In this document: in pieces, positions 1 through 8,747 of the stretch
Position numbering within the stretch: position 1 is the first letter of the stretch
Layout of the letters: each line of letters starts with the position of its first letter
Assembly (NCBI RefSeq): GCF_031457455.1
Contig: NZ_JAVDWU010000014.1
Span: 41,615 to 105,614, forward strand
Length of the DNA: 64,000 nucleotides
Direction of reading: 5' to 3'
Source: Hydrogenophaga palleronii_A
GTDB taxonomy: Bacteria; Pseudomonadota; Gammaproteobacteria; Burkholderiales; Burkholderiaceae_C
Made by a program: the position numbers and the translations under genes
Notes under the pieces: model-generated
Told to the model about the DNA's origin: nothing
The model's database searches: none
The model's input: only the letters and a program-made list of their open reading frames with translations

Positions 1-951
1 CCGGATCTGCTCAACGCCGGCGACCTGCTGGTGTTCAACGACACCCAGGTGGTCAAGGCGCGATTGTTTGGTGAGAAACATTCGGGCGGCAAACTGGAGC
101 TGCTGATCGAGCGCGTGCTGCTGCCTCACGAAGCGCTGGACGGGTCGGCACAGGAAGTGGTGGGCCACCTGCGCGTGAGCAAGAAGCCCCAGCCCGGCGG
201 CCGGCTGCTCATGGCCGGCGGGCTGCAGGGTGGGGGTTTTGACGCGGAGTTCCTGGGCCGCTGGCCTGACGAGCAAGGCCAGCTGTTCCGGCTGCGCCTG
301 CAAGGTCCGACCGGTGAAACGCCGTATGAGCTGATGACCCGCCACGGCCATGTGCCATTGCCGCCCTACATCACCCACACGGACGACGCCGAAGACGAGC
401 GCCGCTATCAGACCGTGTTTGCCCGTGTGCCCGGTGCCGTGGCCGCCCCCACCGCCGCCCTGCACTTCGACGAAGGCGTGCTGGCCGCACTGGATGCGCG
501 CGGCGTGCAACGGGCAAACGTGACGCTGCACGTGGGGGCCGGCACTTTTGCGCCCATGAAGACCGAGCGCATCGAAGAACACGTGATGCACCACGAGCGC
601 TACGCCATACCTGCCGAGACCGTTCAAGCCATTGCCGACTGCCGCGCGCGTGGCGGTCGCGTGGTGGCGGTGGGCACCACCACCGTGCGCACGCTGGAGA
701 GCTGGGCCCGCAGCGGCGATACCACGGGCGACACCAACATCTTCATCACCCCGGGTTTTGACTTCCGCGTGGTGGACCTGTTGGTGACCAACTTCCACCT
801 GCCCAAGAGCACGCTGATGATGCTGGTGAGTGCCTTTGCCGGCTTTGATCCCGTGATGGCGCTGTACCAGCATGCGATTGCGCAGCGCTACCGGTTCTTC
901 AGCTACGGCGATGCGATGTTGCTGGAGCGATTGCCCTCAAGCCAAATCTAG
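1..951 (+). CDS. queA: S-adenosylmethionine:tRNA ribosyltransferase-isomerase QueA (5' truncated by window edge)
   Basis: QueA transfers and isomerises the ribosyl moiety of S-adenosylmethionine onto preQ1-modified tRNA to make epoxyqueuosine, in the cytosol. The reading frame is open from base 1 (LLVFNDTQVVKARL at the left edge), so roughly 30 N-terminal residues lie outside the window. The family signatures HVGAGTF, EHVMHHERY, VVAVGTTTVRTLES and NFHLPKSTLMMLVSAFAG are present, and the C-terminus is complete. Its last 15 bases overlap the convergent ferredoxin gene. The next enzyme-pathway partner, tgt, is not adjacent as it often is but lies about 17 kb downstream. Confidence 0.96.
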   Translation, partial: PDLLNAGDLLVFNDTQVVKARLFGEKHSGGKLELLIERVLLPHEALDGSAQEVVGHLRVSKKPQPGGRLLMAGGLQGGGFDAEFLGRWPDEQGQLFRLRLQGPTGETPYELMTRHGHVPLPPYITHTDDAEDERRYQTVFARVPGAVAAPTAALHFDEGVLAALDARGVQRANVTLHVGAGTFAPMKTERIEEHVMHHERYAIPAETVQAIADCRARGGRVVAVGTTTVRTLESWARSGDTTGDTNIFITPGFDFRVVDLLVTNFHLPKSTLMMLVSAFAGFDPVMALYQHAIAQRYRFFSYGDAMLLERLPSSQI

Positions 952-1248
952 AAACACCCGGCCACCCTCCACCTTCACCGGCCACACCTTGATGGCTTCG
1001 GTGACCGGCGCGCAAGTGGGGGCACCGGTACGCAGATCAAATCTGCCCTGGTGGAAAGGGCATTCGATCTCATGCCCCTCAATGAATCCATCGCACAGGC
1101 TCGCATTGCCGTGGGTGCAAAGGTTGTCGGTGGCAAACACCTCGCCATCCACCGAAAACAAGGCGATGTTGCGTCCACCCGGTGCCACCGGAATGCCTGC
1201 GCCTTCAAACAGATCGGCCTCGGCGGCCACGTCGGTCCAGTTGTTCAT
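937..1248 (-). CDS. Rieske-type [2Fe-2S] ferredoxin of a ring-hydroxylating oxygenase
   Basis: Small soluble electron carrier predicted to pass electrons to the oxygenase encoded just upstream. About 103 residues, as usual for NagAb/NahAb-type ferredoxins. It carries the Rieske ligands C-T-H-G (near residues 44-47) and C-P-F-H-Q-G (near 63-68). ATG at 1248 is preferred because AGGA lies 8 bases upstream; an in-frame ATG at 1257 has no spaced ribosome site. It is the last gene of the oxygenase operon (14 bases after the small subunit) and overlaps the 3' end of queA tail to tail. No ferredoxin reductase gene is present in the window, so reducing power must come from elsewhere. Confidence 0.9.
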   Translation of the reverse strand: MNNWTDVAAEADLFEGAGIPVAPGGRNIALFSVDGEVFATDNLCTHGNASLCDGFIEGHEIECPFHQGRFDLRTGAPTCAPVTEAIKVWPVKVEGGRVFLDLA

Positions 1249-1262
1249 GAGGCTCATCCTGT

Positions 1263-1757
1263 TCAGATGGGGTAAATGATGGAGTTGGGGATCATTTCGC
1301 TGTCGTAGATGCAGAGGCGTTGAGCGAACCTGAAGCCCTGAGGGGTGCTGACAACGATGTCAAGGTAACGCCCGACATTGAACACCGTGCTGGGCCCATC
1401 CAGCTTGGTGCGGAACACAGCGTAGTTCGCCTCGCAATGCAGCCGGCCCTCGGTGTCGATCTTGCGCACCACCGGCGCGCCCACCACGTGGCGCTGGTAG
1501 TAGGGATCGTGGAACAGGGTTTCCTTGATGCCGTAGACGCGGTCGCGCAGCATGGCCTGGCTGTCGAAGGCCAGGGTGGCCAGCGGGAAGCCGCGCTCGT
1601 GGTTTTCGCGCGGTTGCAGCTTGTAGATGCAGTCGGTGGTGAAGAAGCCGGGCCACAGGTCCCACTGGCCGCTGTCCACCGCACTCGCGTAGTCTGCGTA
1701 CAAGGTGTGCAGCGCCTGGAAGGTGGCGAAGTCCACGGTGGGTACGGCCTGGCTCAT
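1263..1757 (-). CDS. nagH: Aromatic-ring-hydroxylating oxygenase small (beta) subunit, salicylate-5-hydroxylase-like
   Basis: Non-catalytic NTF2/SnoaL-fold subunit that stabilises the alpha subunit of a three-component oxygenase. The 164-residue length and the features DYASAVDSGQW near the N-terminus, YKLQPRENHERGFPLA and the C-terminal LCIYDSEMIPNSIIYPI fit the family. Its ATG overlaps the stop of the large-subunit gene (ATGA), so the two are translationally coupled. The naphthalene/salicylate NagH assignment follows from the large subunit and the regulator type; anthranilate or other salicylate-type oxygenase subunits are alternatives. Confidence 0.88.
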   Translation of the reverse strand: MSQAVPTVDFATFQALHTLYADYASAVDSGQWDLWPGFFTTDCIYKLQPRENHERGFPLATLAFDSQAMLRDRVYGIKETLFHDPYYQRHVVGAPVVRKIDTEGRLHCEANYAVFRTKLDGPSTVFNVGRYLDIVVSTPQGFRFAQRLCIYDSEMIPNSIIYPI

Positions 1758-3067
1758 GATGCGGCCTCCGCTGGTGACGGTACCGGATCGACGTCTGCCT
1801 CCATCACCTTGCGCCAGTATTCGTACATGCCACGGATCAGCGTCTCGGTCACCATGTGGTCGGTGTCGCTCACCTCGCGCCCGCCCAGTTCGGCCAGCGT
1901 GCGGTGCTGCGGCTTGCTCTTGAAGGCTTCCTGCGAGAACTCGATCACTTCGCCATCGTCGGCGCTCACGAAACCGGCAGGGCCAAACAAGTTGGCCTGC
2001 CGCAAGCGGCGCTGGGTCATCTCTTCGCTGTCGTCTTCAAAACCGAAGTGGGTCCAGACAAACTCAAAGGCGCCGGTGCCATCGGGCTGGATGTGGCGGG
2101 TGGACACGCTGTTGACCTGCTGCTGGAAGATCACGCTGGGGAACAGCGTCATCATCACCGCCGTGGGCATTTCCTCGCCCATGCGCCACCAGGCTTCCGG
2201 CACGATGTCCAGGAAGCGCGGGTCTTCCAGCTGCATGCTTTCCTTGAAGCTGGACACCTGGGTGACCTGTGCTGCTTGGCCCGCGCTGCCGCGGGTGGAG
2301 ATCATGGCCGCGTGGCGGTGGTGCTCGTCCATCAGCAACTGGCTCTTGTTGTCGGCGCGCCAGAGGCCGAAGGTAACGAACCATGTATGCAGCAGGCCCG
2401 GGTGGTAGGGGTCCTTGATGTTTTCCTGCATGAGCTTCCAGTTGCCCGGGATGCGCTGGCGGTTGTAGCCCAGGATGCTGAGCTTGCGGCCGTTGAACAG
2501 GCGGTCGAAATAGCGAAGGATGGCCGGCCCCATGAAGTCTTCGAGCGACTCGACCTCATGGTCGAAGCTGGCGAACACCACGCCGCCGCGCACGGCCACC
2601 TTCAGCTTGGTCAGCGAATGCTCCTTGGGGTTGAAGTCGGCCGGCATGCCACCGTTGACCTTGCCGTCTTGCCGCACGCCGCGCCGGAACGGCACGCCCT
2701 GCAGGTCACCGTTGGTGGCGTAGCTCCACTGGTGGTAGGGGCAGACAAACTCTTTTTTGTTGCCGTGGCGTTCGCGGCAGAAGCGCATGCCGCGGTGGGC
2801 ACAGACGTTTTCCACCACGTGCACCGCACCGTCTTCGGCGCGGGTCATGATGACCGAGCGCTCGCCGATGGCCGTGCGCTTGAAGTCGCCGGTGTTCGGA
2901 ATCTCCGCTTCCAGACCCACGTAGCACCAGTGGCCCTTGTAGAAGAAACGTTCCAGCTCGCGCTGGTGGCGCTGCTCGTCGGTGTAGACGGCAAAGGGAA
3001 TGCGACTGGTGCCGCCCAGTTCCCAGGACAAGGTGTCCGGGCCGGGCTGCGGGGCGGGGGGGCTCAT
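1754..3067 (-). CDS. nagG: Aromatic-ring-hydroxylating oxygenase large (alpha) subunit, salicylate-5-hydroxylase-like
   Basis: Catalytic Rieske non-heme iron oxygenase subunit, 437 residues. The Rieske ligands are C-A-H-R-G (C89, H91) and C-P-Y-H-Q-W (C109, H112). The mononuclear iron site is in NIKDPYHPGLLH (D219, H222, H227). The stretch LLHTWFVTFGLWRADNKS is, from memory of the family, close to NagG, which hydroxylates salicylate to gentisate; substrate is therefore inferred. ATG at 3067 is chosen because AGGAG precedes it; an upstream in-frame start at 3121 would run into the regulatory palindromes. First gene of a three-gene operon divergent from a NahR/NagR-like regulator. Confidence 0.92.
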   Translation of the reverse strand: MSPPAPQPGPDTLSWELGGTSRIPFAVYTDEQRHQRELERFFYKGHWCYVGLEAEIPNTGDFKRTAIGERSVIMTRAEDGAVHVVENVCAHRGMRFCRERHGNKKEFVCPYHQWSYATNGDLQGVPFRRGVRQDGKVNGGMPADFNPKEHSLTKLKVAVRGGVVFASFDHEVESLEDFMGPAILRYFDRLFNGRKLSILGYNRQRIPGNWKLMQENIKDPYHPGLLHTWFVTFGLWRADNKSQLLMDEHHRHAAMISTRGSAGQAAQVTQVSSFKESMQLEDPRFLDIVPEAWWRMGEEMPTAVMMTLFPSVIFQQQVNSVSTRHIQPDGTGAFEFVWTHFGFEDDSEEMTQRRLRQANLFGPAGFVSADDGEVIEFSQEAFKSKPQHRTLAELGGREVSDTDHMVTETLIRGMYEYWRKVMEADVDPVPSPAEAAS

Positions 3068-3137
3068 GGCTGTCTCCTGTTTTCGCGGGGTCGCTGGTGA
3101 TGATGGCAAGCCCATCAACATCAGACAAGAGAATTTT

Positions 3138-3163
3138 GGTGATACGCCCTATTCACCGGTGAA
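3138..3163. promoter_or_regulatory. Candidate LysR-regulator binding region between oxygenase operon and regulator gene
   Basis: A perfect 12-bp palindrome TTCACCGGTGAA lies at 3152-3163, and a further half-site GGTGAT at 3138-3143 forms an inverted pair with TTCACC at 3152-3157. The ATTCAC element resembles the half-site in published NahR/NagR operators. The site sits in the 107-bp divergent intergenic region, 12 bases before the regulator start, where autoregulation and activation of the oxygenase operon would both be possible. Function is inference. Confidence 0.55.
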
Positions 3164-3174
3164 ATAATGGATGC

Positions 3175-4119
3175 ATGAACCTGGCCGACATGGATCTCAA
3201 CCTGCTGGTGGTGTTTCACCACCTGCTGCGCGAACGGCGCGTGTCGCGCGTGGCCCAGACGCTGGGCCTGAGCCAGCCTGCCGTGAGCAACGCGCTGCGC
3301 CGCCTGCGCGCCCTGCTGGGCGACGAACTGTTCCTGCGCACCCCGGGCGGCATGGAGCCCACGCCGTACGCACAGCAACTCGCCGCTCCGCTCTCTCAGG
3401 CGCTGGACACCTTGCGCGACGCACTCAACGTGCGCGCCTCGTTCGACCCGCCCACCAGCACCCGCTGCTTCACGGTGGCCATGAGCGACGTGGGCGAAAC
3501 CTACTTCCTGCCGGTGCTGATGGACGCACTGGCACGGCATTCGCCGGGTGTGACCTTGCGCTGCGTGTCGGTGGCCGACCCGGCCTTGCGCGAGGACATG
3601 GCCCAGGGTCGGGTGGACCTGGCGCTGGGTTCACTGCCCCAGTTGCAGGCAGGCTTCTTCCAGCAGGCGCTGTTTCGTCAACCCTACCTGGCGCTGATGC
3701 GCCAGGGCCATCCGCTGGCCAGGCGCAAACAGATCTCTGCTGCGCAGTACCGACAAGCGGGCCATGTGCGGGTGATCGCCGCCGGCACCGGCCATGGCCG
3801 GGTGGACCGTGCGCTGGACCAGTTGGGCGTGACGCGCCAGGTGCAACTGACCGTGTCGCACTATGCGGCGCTCGGCCACGTGCTGGGCAGCACCAACCTG
3901 CTGGCCACCGTGCCCGAACGCTTTGCGCAACGCGTCACCGGCCCGTTCCAGCTGCTCACCCGCCCGCTCGCACTGCCCTTGCCCACCAGCACCATCGCCC
4001 AGCTCTGGCACGCCCACCTGCACCGCGACCCCGGGCACCAGTGGCTGCGGGCGCTGGTGGCGCGGCATTTCGGCAGCGAGGCGGACTTCCCGGCCGTAGA
4101 GGCAGCATCGCCCCCATGA
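3175..4119 (+). CDS. LysR-family transcriptional regulator, NahR/NagR type
   Basis: 314-residue LysR regulator. The N-terminal winged HTH (MDLNLLVVFHHLL, then LSQPAVSNALRRLR) is followed by LFLRTPGGMEPTPYA and an effector domain containing FTVAMSDVGETYFLP and GHVRVIAAGTGHG, features I associate with the salicylate-responsive NahR/NagR branch. It is divergent from the salicylate-hydroxylase-like operon and so is its likely activator. The start could also be the internal ATG at 3190; no clear ribosome site separates the two. The effector is inferred to be salicylate or a related hydroxybenzoate. Confidence 0.9.
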   Translation: MNLADMDLNLLVVFHHLLRERRVSRVAQTLGLSQPAVSNALRRLRALLGDELFLRTPGGMEPTPYAQQLAAPLSQALDTLRDALNVRASFDPPTSTRCFTVAMSDVGETYFLPVLMDALARHSPGVTLRCVSVADPALREDMAQGRVDLALGSLPQLQAGFFQQALFRQPYLALMRQGHPLARRKQISAAQYRQAGHVRVIAAGTGHGRVDRALDQLGVTRQVQLTVSHYAALGHVLGSTNLLATVPERFAQRVTGPFQLLTRPLALPLPTSTIAQLWHAHLHRDPGHQWLRALVARHFGSEADFPAVEAASPP

Positions 4120-4258
4120 GCGCAGCAGGGAAGGCAGCCGAGTGAGCGCCGTATGTCAGTTGGTAACAACTTCCTGTCCCCTCATTCCGGAATCGCGCCC
4201 TGTTGCAGCGAGAATCGCGGGCAGCCTTTTTTGAAGACGCACCCCACTTGACCGCACC

Positions 4259-4411
4259 GTGATTGAAATCTGCACCCGCCTCGGCCTCGCCCTCGTCCTG
4301 TCCGTGACCCTCGCCGTGCTGCTGGCCTGGGGCTGGGACAGTTCCGATCCGCTGCCCATCGACAGCGACCGCATCGTCGAAGCGCCCGCAGCGCAAACGC
4401 CGGCGCAGTAA
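4259..4411 (+). CDS. Possible 50-residue single-pass membrane peptide
   Basis: A GTG-initiated frame in the gap between the LysR gene and the M50 protease gene. Residues 6-25 form one hydrophobic helix (LGLALVLSVTLAVLLAWGW), followed by an acidic and Ala/Pro-rich tail. The composition is protein-like, and the hydrophobic stretch ending in WGW before a polar tail resembles small inner-membrane proteins. There is no convincing ribosome site and no ATG, so it may be an accidental frame. The rest of 4120-4476 shows nothing recognisable. Confidence 0.3.
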   Translation: MIEICTRLGLALVLSVTLAVLLAWGWDSSDPLPIDSDRIVEAPAAQTPAQ

Positions 4412-4476
4412 GCCTCTCCACGACGACCGAAGCACATTCCCCACCTGGGGGACTGGATCGGCACCTGCGCGGTCAC

Positions 4477-6600
4477 TCAGAGTCCGGACTCCCGGTTCCA
4501 CAGCTCAACGGCCTTCCTGAACCAGCCCCCCACCACACCGCGGCCGGTGGCTCCAATGGCAACAACGCCGAGTTTTTCCTGCAAGGCAGGGGTGGCCTCG
4601 CCATCGCAGCGGTCCAGGCGGACCCGGAACACGGCATGCAATGGCACGGTCAGGCCTTGTGCGTCCACGCTGGCTGGCAAAGAACCGCCATGCGGGCTGC
4701 CAAGAAACGCGTGCTCCAGATGCGACAGTGCCACGCGATCCAGGGAAGCCACCTGACAGTTCACTGCGGGCAGGCGCCAATCTTCAGGCACGAAGCGCGC
4801 CGCGTCCCCCAGCTGGATCCGAGGCATGTCTTCATTGACGACGTAGGCGTCGATCCTGGCGGCGCCGTCTGCCACCACCTGCACCAACGGCTCGCCGCGA
4901 CGCACCCACACCCCGGGCTGAAGGCCCGGGGACACCTTCATCACGCGCCCGCTGATGCCGGCCCTGACCTCCAGCTGGTCTCGCAGTGCCAACTGGCCCG
5001 ACAGTTCGGCCTTGGCCGCCGCCCACTGCTCGCGCAGTGCAGGCCCCAGTCCGCGCAAATCGGCGTTCAACGGCTGCTGAGCCAGCTTCCATTGCATGGA
5101 CTGCTCCCGTACGCTGGCAGCGGCCAGGCGCTGGTCAAGATCCGCAGACGTCAGGGCCACCACGGTCTGCCCCTGGCTCACGGACTGGCCATACCCCGTG
5201 TCCAGCGACTTGATCTGGGCCGCCATCGGCGCATACAGCCACTGGGACTGGTCGGCGCCCAGAACGGCCGGGGCACGAACGCCCCCTGGCCAGGGCACGC
5301 ACAGTGCCAGCAGGGCCAACAGCAGGCCTGCAGTGCTGAGCATCGAAGAACGCGTCCAGCGATGGCCTGATCGTCCTTGCCACCATTGCTTGAGCTCCTG
5401 GCTGATGGGCCGCCACACAAACCAGCCCAGCTCCACGGCCAGCAGCACCAGGCCCAGGGCCTTGAAGAACAGGTGATAGACCAGAAAGGCAATACCCAGG
5501 AACAGCACCAACCGATAGATCCAGGTCAGGTAGGCGAACCCGATGAGGAACCCTGTCGTCCGCCGGCCCAGATCCTCTGGCGCTGGATCGCACCATCCCA
5601 GCAACACCCGCCGCAGCTTCCAGCGTCCCAGGGCAAAGGCACGTTCGTGGAGGTTGGCGATGCCAACCGCGTCAGACAGCAGGTAGTAGCCGTCAAACCT
5701 CATGAAGGGGCTCAGATTGACCGCGAGCGTCAGCACCCACGTCGTGGTCGCCAGCATGAACGCACCCGCACGCACAGGCCCATCCGGCAGCCACATCCAT
5801 GCCCATGTGGCCACCACAGCGAGCATCAGCTCGGTCGCCACGCCGGCGGCGGCGATTTGCATCCGCGCCTTTCGAGACGGCAGCTTCCAGGCATCGGTGG
5901 TGTCGGTATAGAGCACCGGCATCATGATCATGAAGGCCACGCCCATCTGCGGCACCCGGCAGCCATGTCGATGGGCAGCGAGCGCATGACCCAGTTCGTG
6001 AGCGATCTTTGCCACGCCCAGCGAAACCAGGATGCCCAGCGCGGAGGTCCAGCCCGCGTATCCAACGAAGGTGCCCACAAAGGCATCCCATTGGAACGAC
6101 ACGCCCACGAGGGCCGCCAGGGCCAGAAAGACCAGCAGCTTCCAGAACACGGGGTGGAAGCACCATGTCATCTTGGGTGACAACCAGGCCAGCAAGGCAG
6201 TCGGCCGAAACAGTGGCACCCTGAAAAAGAGGTAGTGCTTGAGCAACCATTGCAGCTTGCCCGTGCGTTGCATGGCGCCTGCCCGCTGCAGCCGTGCGGT
6301 GTGCCCAGGGCCATGCTGGTCAAGGAGAAAGTTCTGTTCCAGGAAGGCCCGGAGTTCTTCAATGTCCTCCCTGCCGATGTGCAGGGTGGTTCGCGCGCAG
6401 ACGTCCGTCACCACCGCGTCCGGCTCGCGCATGGCCCAGCGGGAGAGTATTTCAAAGGCAGGCCAGCTGATCTCATAGAAGCGGTGGACGACCGGATCGT
6501 GCAGCACCCACGAGGGCGCGCCACCGGCATCTGTCGGTCCTGCGTGAAGCTGCAGGTCCTGCCTCAGGGGCGGCAAGCTTTCGGTCGCGTTCGGCGCCAT
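4477..6600 (-). CDS. Membrane M50 metallopeptidase fused to a HlyD-type adaptor domain
   Basis: 707 residues with an unusual architecture. Residues 1-110 are a cytosolic region of uncertain fold (contains SWVLHDPVVHRFYEISW). Several membrane helices follow from about 150, carrying the M50/site-2-protease zinc motif HELGH (201-205) and a second-ligand motif NLSPFMRFDGYYLLSD (295-310, D303). After another helix near 415-435, residues 440-660 form a biotinyl-lipoyl/HlyD-like barrel with a helical hairpin. It is the last gene of the giant-protein operon, 3 bases after the GAF/HlyD gene. I infer that it couples intramembrane proteolysis to export or release of the giant protein. The zinc motif is intact, so it should be active. 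Confidence 0.85.
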   Translation of the reverse strand: MAPNATESLPPLRQDLQLHAGPTDAGGAPSWVLHDPVVHRFYEISWPAFEILSRWAMREPDAVVTDVCARTTLHIGREDIEELRAFLEQNFLLDQHGPGHTARLQRAGAMQRTGKLQWLLKHYLFFRVPLFRPTALLAWLSPKMTWCFHPVFWKLLVFLALAALVGVSFQWDAFVGTFVGYAGWTSALGILVSLGVAKIAHELGHALAAHRHGCRVPQMGVAFMIMMPVLYTDTTDAWKLPSRKARMQIAAAGVATELMLAVVATWAWMWLPDGPVRAGAFMLATTTWVLTLAVNLSPFMRFDGYYLLSDAVGIANLHERAFALGRWKLRRVLLGWCDPAPEDLGRRTTGFLIGFAYLTWIYRLVLFLGIAFLVYHLFFKALGLVLLAVELGWFVWRPISQELKQWWQGRSGHRWTRSSMLSTAGLLLALLALCVPWPGGVRAPAVLGADQSQWLYAPMAAQIKSLDTGYGQSVSQGQTVVALTSADLDQRLAAASVREQSMQWKLAQQPLNADLRGLGPALREQWAAAKAELSGQLALRDQLEVRAGISGRVMKVSPGLQPGVWVRRGEPLVQVVADGAARIDAYVVNEDMPRIQLGDAARFVPEDWRLPAVNCQVASLDRVALSHLEHAFLGSPHGGSLPASVDAQGLTVPLHAVFRVRLDRCDGEATPALQEKLGVVAIGATGRGVVGGWFRKAVELWNRESGL

Positions 6601-6603
6601 GGG

Positions 6604-7977
6604 TCAGATGCCCAGCGTCTGGCGCAACACCGTCAGCGGGCGCCTCAATGCGAAGAAAGACAAGGGCACCCAGTTGCCACGAATGCGTGCGGAACCGGTC
6701 GTGCCAATGCGCGGGACCGGTTGGTCCGGATCGAACTCGGCTTGTATGCGGTAGGTCCACAACCCTTCCCGGTCCAGTTCCGCGCTGTAGGCGACCTGCT
6801 TGACCTTGGCGTCATAGGACGACAAAGGGCTGGCATTCGGGTACAGCGTGACCCCCGTGCCTTCGGCCACGTCGAATCGCTCGCCCACCGGAAGGCGCAC
6901 GACCAGTTCCACCTTGGCTGGATCGGCCAGCAACAGGATGCGCTCACCCTGCACCACGGCGCGCCCCAGCCACTGATCGGCGTCTGAAAACACCACCACA
7001 CCCGCACGCGGTGCACGGATCTGAACACGACCGAGCTGTTCAGTGAGGTAGTCCAGTTCAATGGACTTCTCTTCCAGCACGCCCCGCCGAAGTGCCATCT
7101 CCAGGCGCCCTCGGTCATCGGTGACCGCGATCTGGGCCGACTGCCGGAACTCTTCTCGCGCGGCGTCCAGCACCTTGCGTGCCACCTCATGGCGCGCCCT
7201 CAGGGCGGATTCGTCCAGCGTCAACAGGGCTGCGCCGGCCTCCACGGTCTGGTTGGGTCTGACGAGCAGCCGGTCAATCACGCCATCCATCGGCGCCCGC
7301 ACGAAAAATGGATCGTCTGGCAGAACCTCGGCCGGAATGATCACGCTCTGGCGGATCGGGATGAACATGAGCACCAGAACAGCGCCCCAGACCCACCGCC
7401 GGTAGTGCTGCCACCAACGCCTCGGGCCTTCTGTCTTCACGCGGCGACTCTGCAGCTTGTTGGCCATCGCCAGGCCATAGTGGGTCCCAAGCTCCTGCAC
7501 CACGGCCAGCTCATGGGGTTGCCATGGGTCGGCGCGTGCCAGCAGCCACCCACCAAGCTGCTCCCCATCACCGGCCAGCAAGGGCATCCACAGCACATGC
7601 GGCGGCAGCCACTGCGCCCAGTCCGCCAGCAGATCGGGGTGATCCTGCGCCACCACCAGCCTGGGCTGTGTCGATGCCTGAGCAGCCTGTGTGGCTGGTG
7701 TGGTCTGTTCACTCAAGCGGCGGCACAGACCGGACACCCAGTGGGAGAACGGCGCATTGGCATCGGGTCTGGGCTGGCCAGAGACAGCAGAAAGCCTCGC
7801 TGCGTCGGTGAACACGCCCGTCTGGCGCCAGACGATCGACAGCTGATACGTCAGCACCTGCCGGCTCTCGTTGGCCATGACAAAGCCAAGCGTTTCCAGG
7901 TTCGATGCGCCTGCGGCACGGCGAACCAGTTGAAGAACTTCTGCCAGCACGCGGCTGGCATCCGGCGCGCCGCTCAC
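6604..7977 (-). CDS. HlyD-family adaptor with N-terminal GAF-like cytosolic domain
   Basis: 457 residues. Residues 10-175 look like a GAF-type sensory domain in the cytosol. One membrane helix follows at about 195-208 (WVWGAVLVLMFIPI), then a periplasmic lipoyl/beta-barrel adaptor from 222 with a coiled-coil hairpin (about 250-330). Classical HlyD proteins lack the cytosolic domain. The GTG start overlaps the stop of the upstream adaptor gene (GTGA), indicating translational coupling. Likely a structural part of an envelope-spanning channel with the TolC protein, perhaps gated by a signal or by contact with the substrate on the cytosolic side; that part is inference. Confidence 0.8.
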   Translation of the reverse strand: MSGAPDASRVLAEVLQLVRRAAGASNLETLGFVMANESRQVLTYQLSIVWRQTGVFTDAARLSAVSGQPRPDANAPFSHWVSGLCRRLSEQTTPATQAAQASTQPRLVVAQDHPDLLADWAQWLPPHVLWMPLLAGDGEQLGGWLLARADPWQPHELAVVQELGTHYGLAMANKLQSRRVKTEGPRRWWQHYRRWVWGAVLVLMFIPIRQSVIIPAEVLPDDPFFVRAPMDGVIDRLLVRPNQTVEAGAALLTLDESALRARHEVARKVLDAAREEFRQSAQIAVTDDRGRLEMALRRGVLEEKSIELDYLTEQLGRVQIRAPRAGVVVFSDADQWLGRAVVQGERILLLADPAKVELVVRLPVGERFDVAEGTGVTLYPNASPLSSYDAKVKQVAYSAELDREGLWTYRIQAEFDPDQPVPRIGTTGSARIRGNWVPLSFFALRRPLTVLRQTLGI

Positions 7978-8747
7978 CGCACGCCGGGAAACGTGGCCCA
8001 GCCACTCATGCCGGGCAGCAGTCCTGCGGTCGAGCCTGTGACCACCGCCACCAGTTCAACCGACTGGCTGATGGGATCGACGCGAGCACCGATGCGTTTC
8101 ACCTTCGCGTCGACCGTCTTCTCCAGGTCATCCAGCCGAACCTGAAAAGGTGAGTCGACCTTGAGCCAGGCCAACCAGCGGGACGGGACAATCAGGCGCA
8201 CCTCGATGGCCCGGGTGTCCACCAGAGACAGCAATGGCGTCCCGGCGTTGACAAACTGATGGTCCGACGCCATGCGCTGAACCACGCGCCCGGCAAACGG
8301 CGCGAATATCCGGCACTTGCCCAGGGTGCTCTGGACCATGCTGACATCGGCCGCCGTTTCCCGTGCCTTGGCCCGGGCTTGGTCGGCCTCCAGCTTGCCC
8401 ACCGAGTCCAGTTCCGCCAGGCGCTGGACAGTCTCCAGGTGATGCCGGGCGCCGTCTCGGGTGGCCATGGATTTTTCAAGCTGTGCCTGAAGTGTGCGGC
8501 AGTCAAAGGAAACCAGGAGCGCCCCTGAACGAAAGGCGTCGCCATCGCGCACGGTGACGCGCTCGATTCGAGCCGCCACCTCGCTGGAGACCACCAGTTC
8601 ATTCAGCGCCGTCAGCTGCACCCGGATGCGACCGTCCTGATCGGTTCCGGCCGCAGACTGCGCCCACACAGACGGTGCCTGGATCAACAGGCAGCAAGCC
8701 CCCAGAACACCGGCGACAAAGCGCAGACGAACAACCGCTTCGAACAT
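7974..8747 (-). CDS. Periplasmic adaptor (membrane-fusion) protein, HlyD/RND-MFP type
   Basis: 257 residues with a cleavable signal peptide (hydrophobic run to about residue 28, then WAQSAAG). It has a lipoyl half-motif (SSEVAARIERVTVRDGD), a coiled-coil hairpin (about 85-150), the second half-motif (FAPFAGRVVQRM) and a beta-barrel. It is short for a membrane-fusion protein and has no obvious membrane anchor after cleavage. Its start shares one base with the tolC stop (TGATG). It probably bridges the TolC-like channel and the two inner-membrane HlyD fusions encoded next to it. Confidence 0.85.
   Translation of the reverse strand: MFEAVVRLRFVAGVLGACCLLIQAPSVWAQSAAGTDQDGRIRVQLTALNELVVSSEVAARIERVTVRDGDAFRSGALLVSFDCRTLQAQLEKSMATRDGARHHLETVQRLAELDSVGKLEADQARAKARETAADVSMVQSTLGKCRIFAPFAGRVVQRMASDHQFVNAGTPLLSLVDTRAIEVRLIVPSRWLAWLKVDSPFQVRLDDLEKTVDAKVKRIGARVDPISQSVELVAVVTGSTAGLLPGMSGWATFPGVR

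Noticed and set aside
1320..3100. Long plus-strand frames (362 and 414 codons) opposite the oxygenase genes
   Set aside because: The minus-strand genes carry unambiguous Rieske and iron-site motifs; the plus-strand products are His/Val/Gly-rich shadows.
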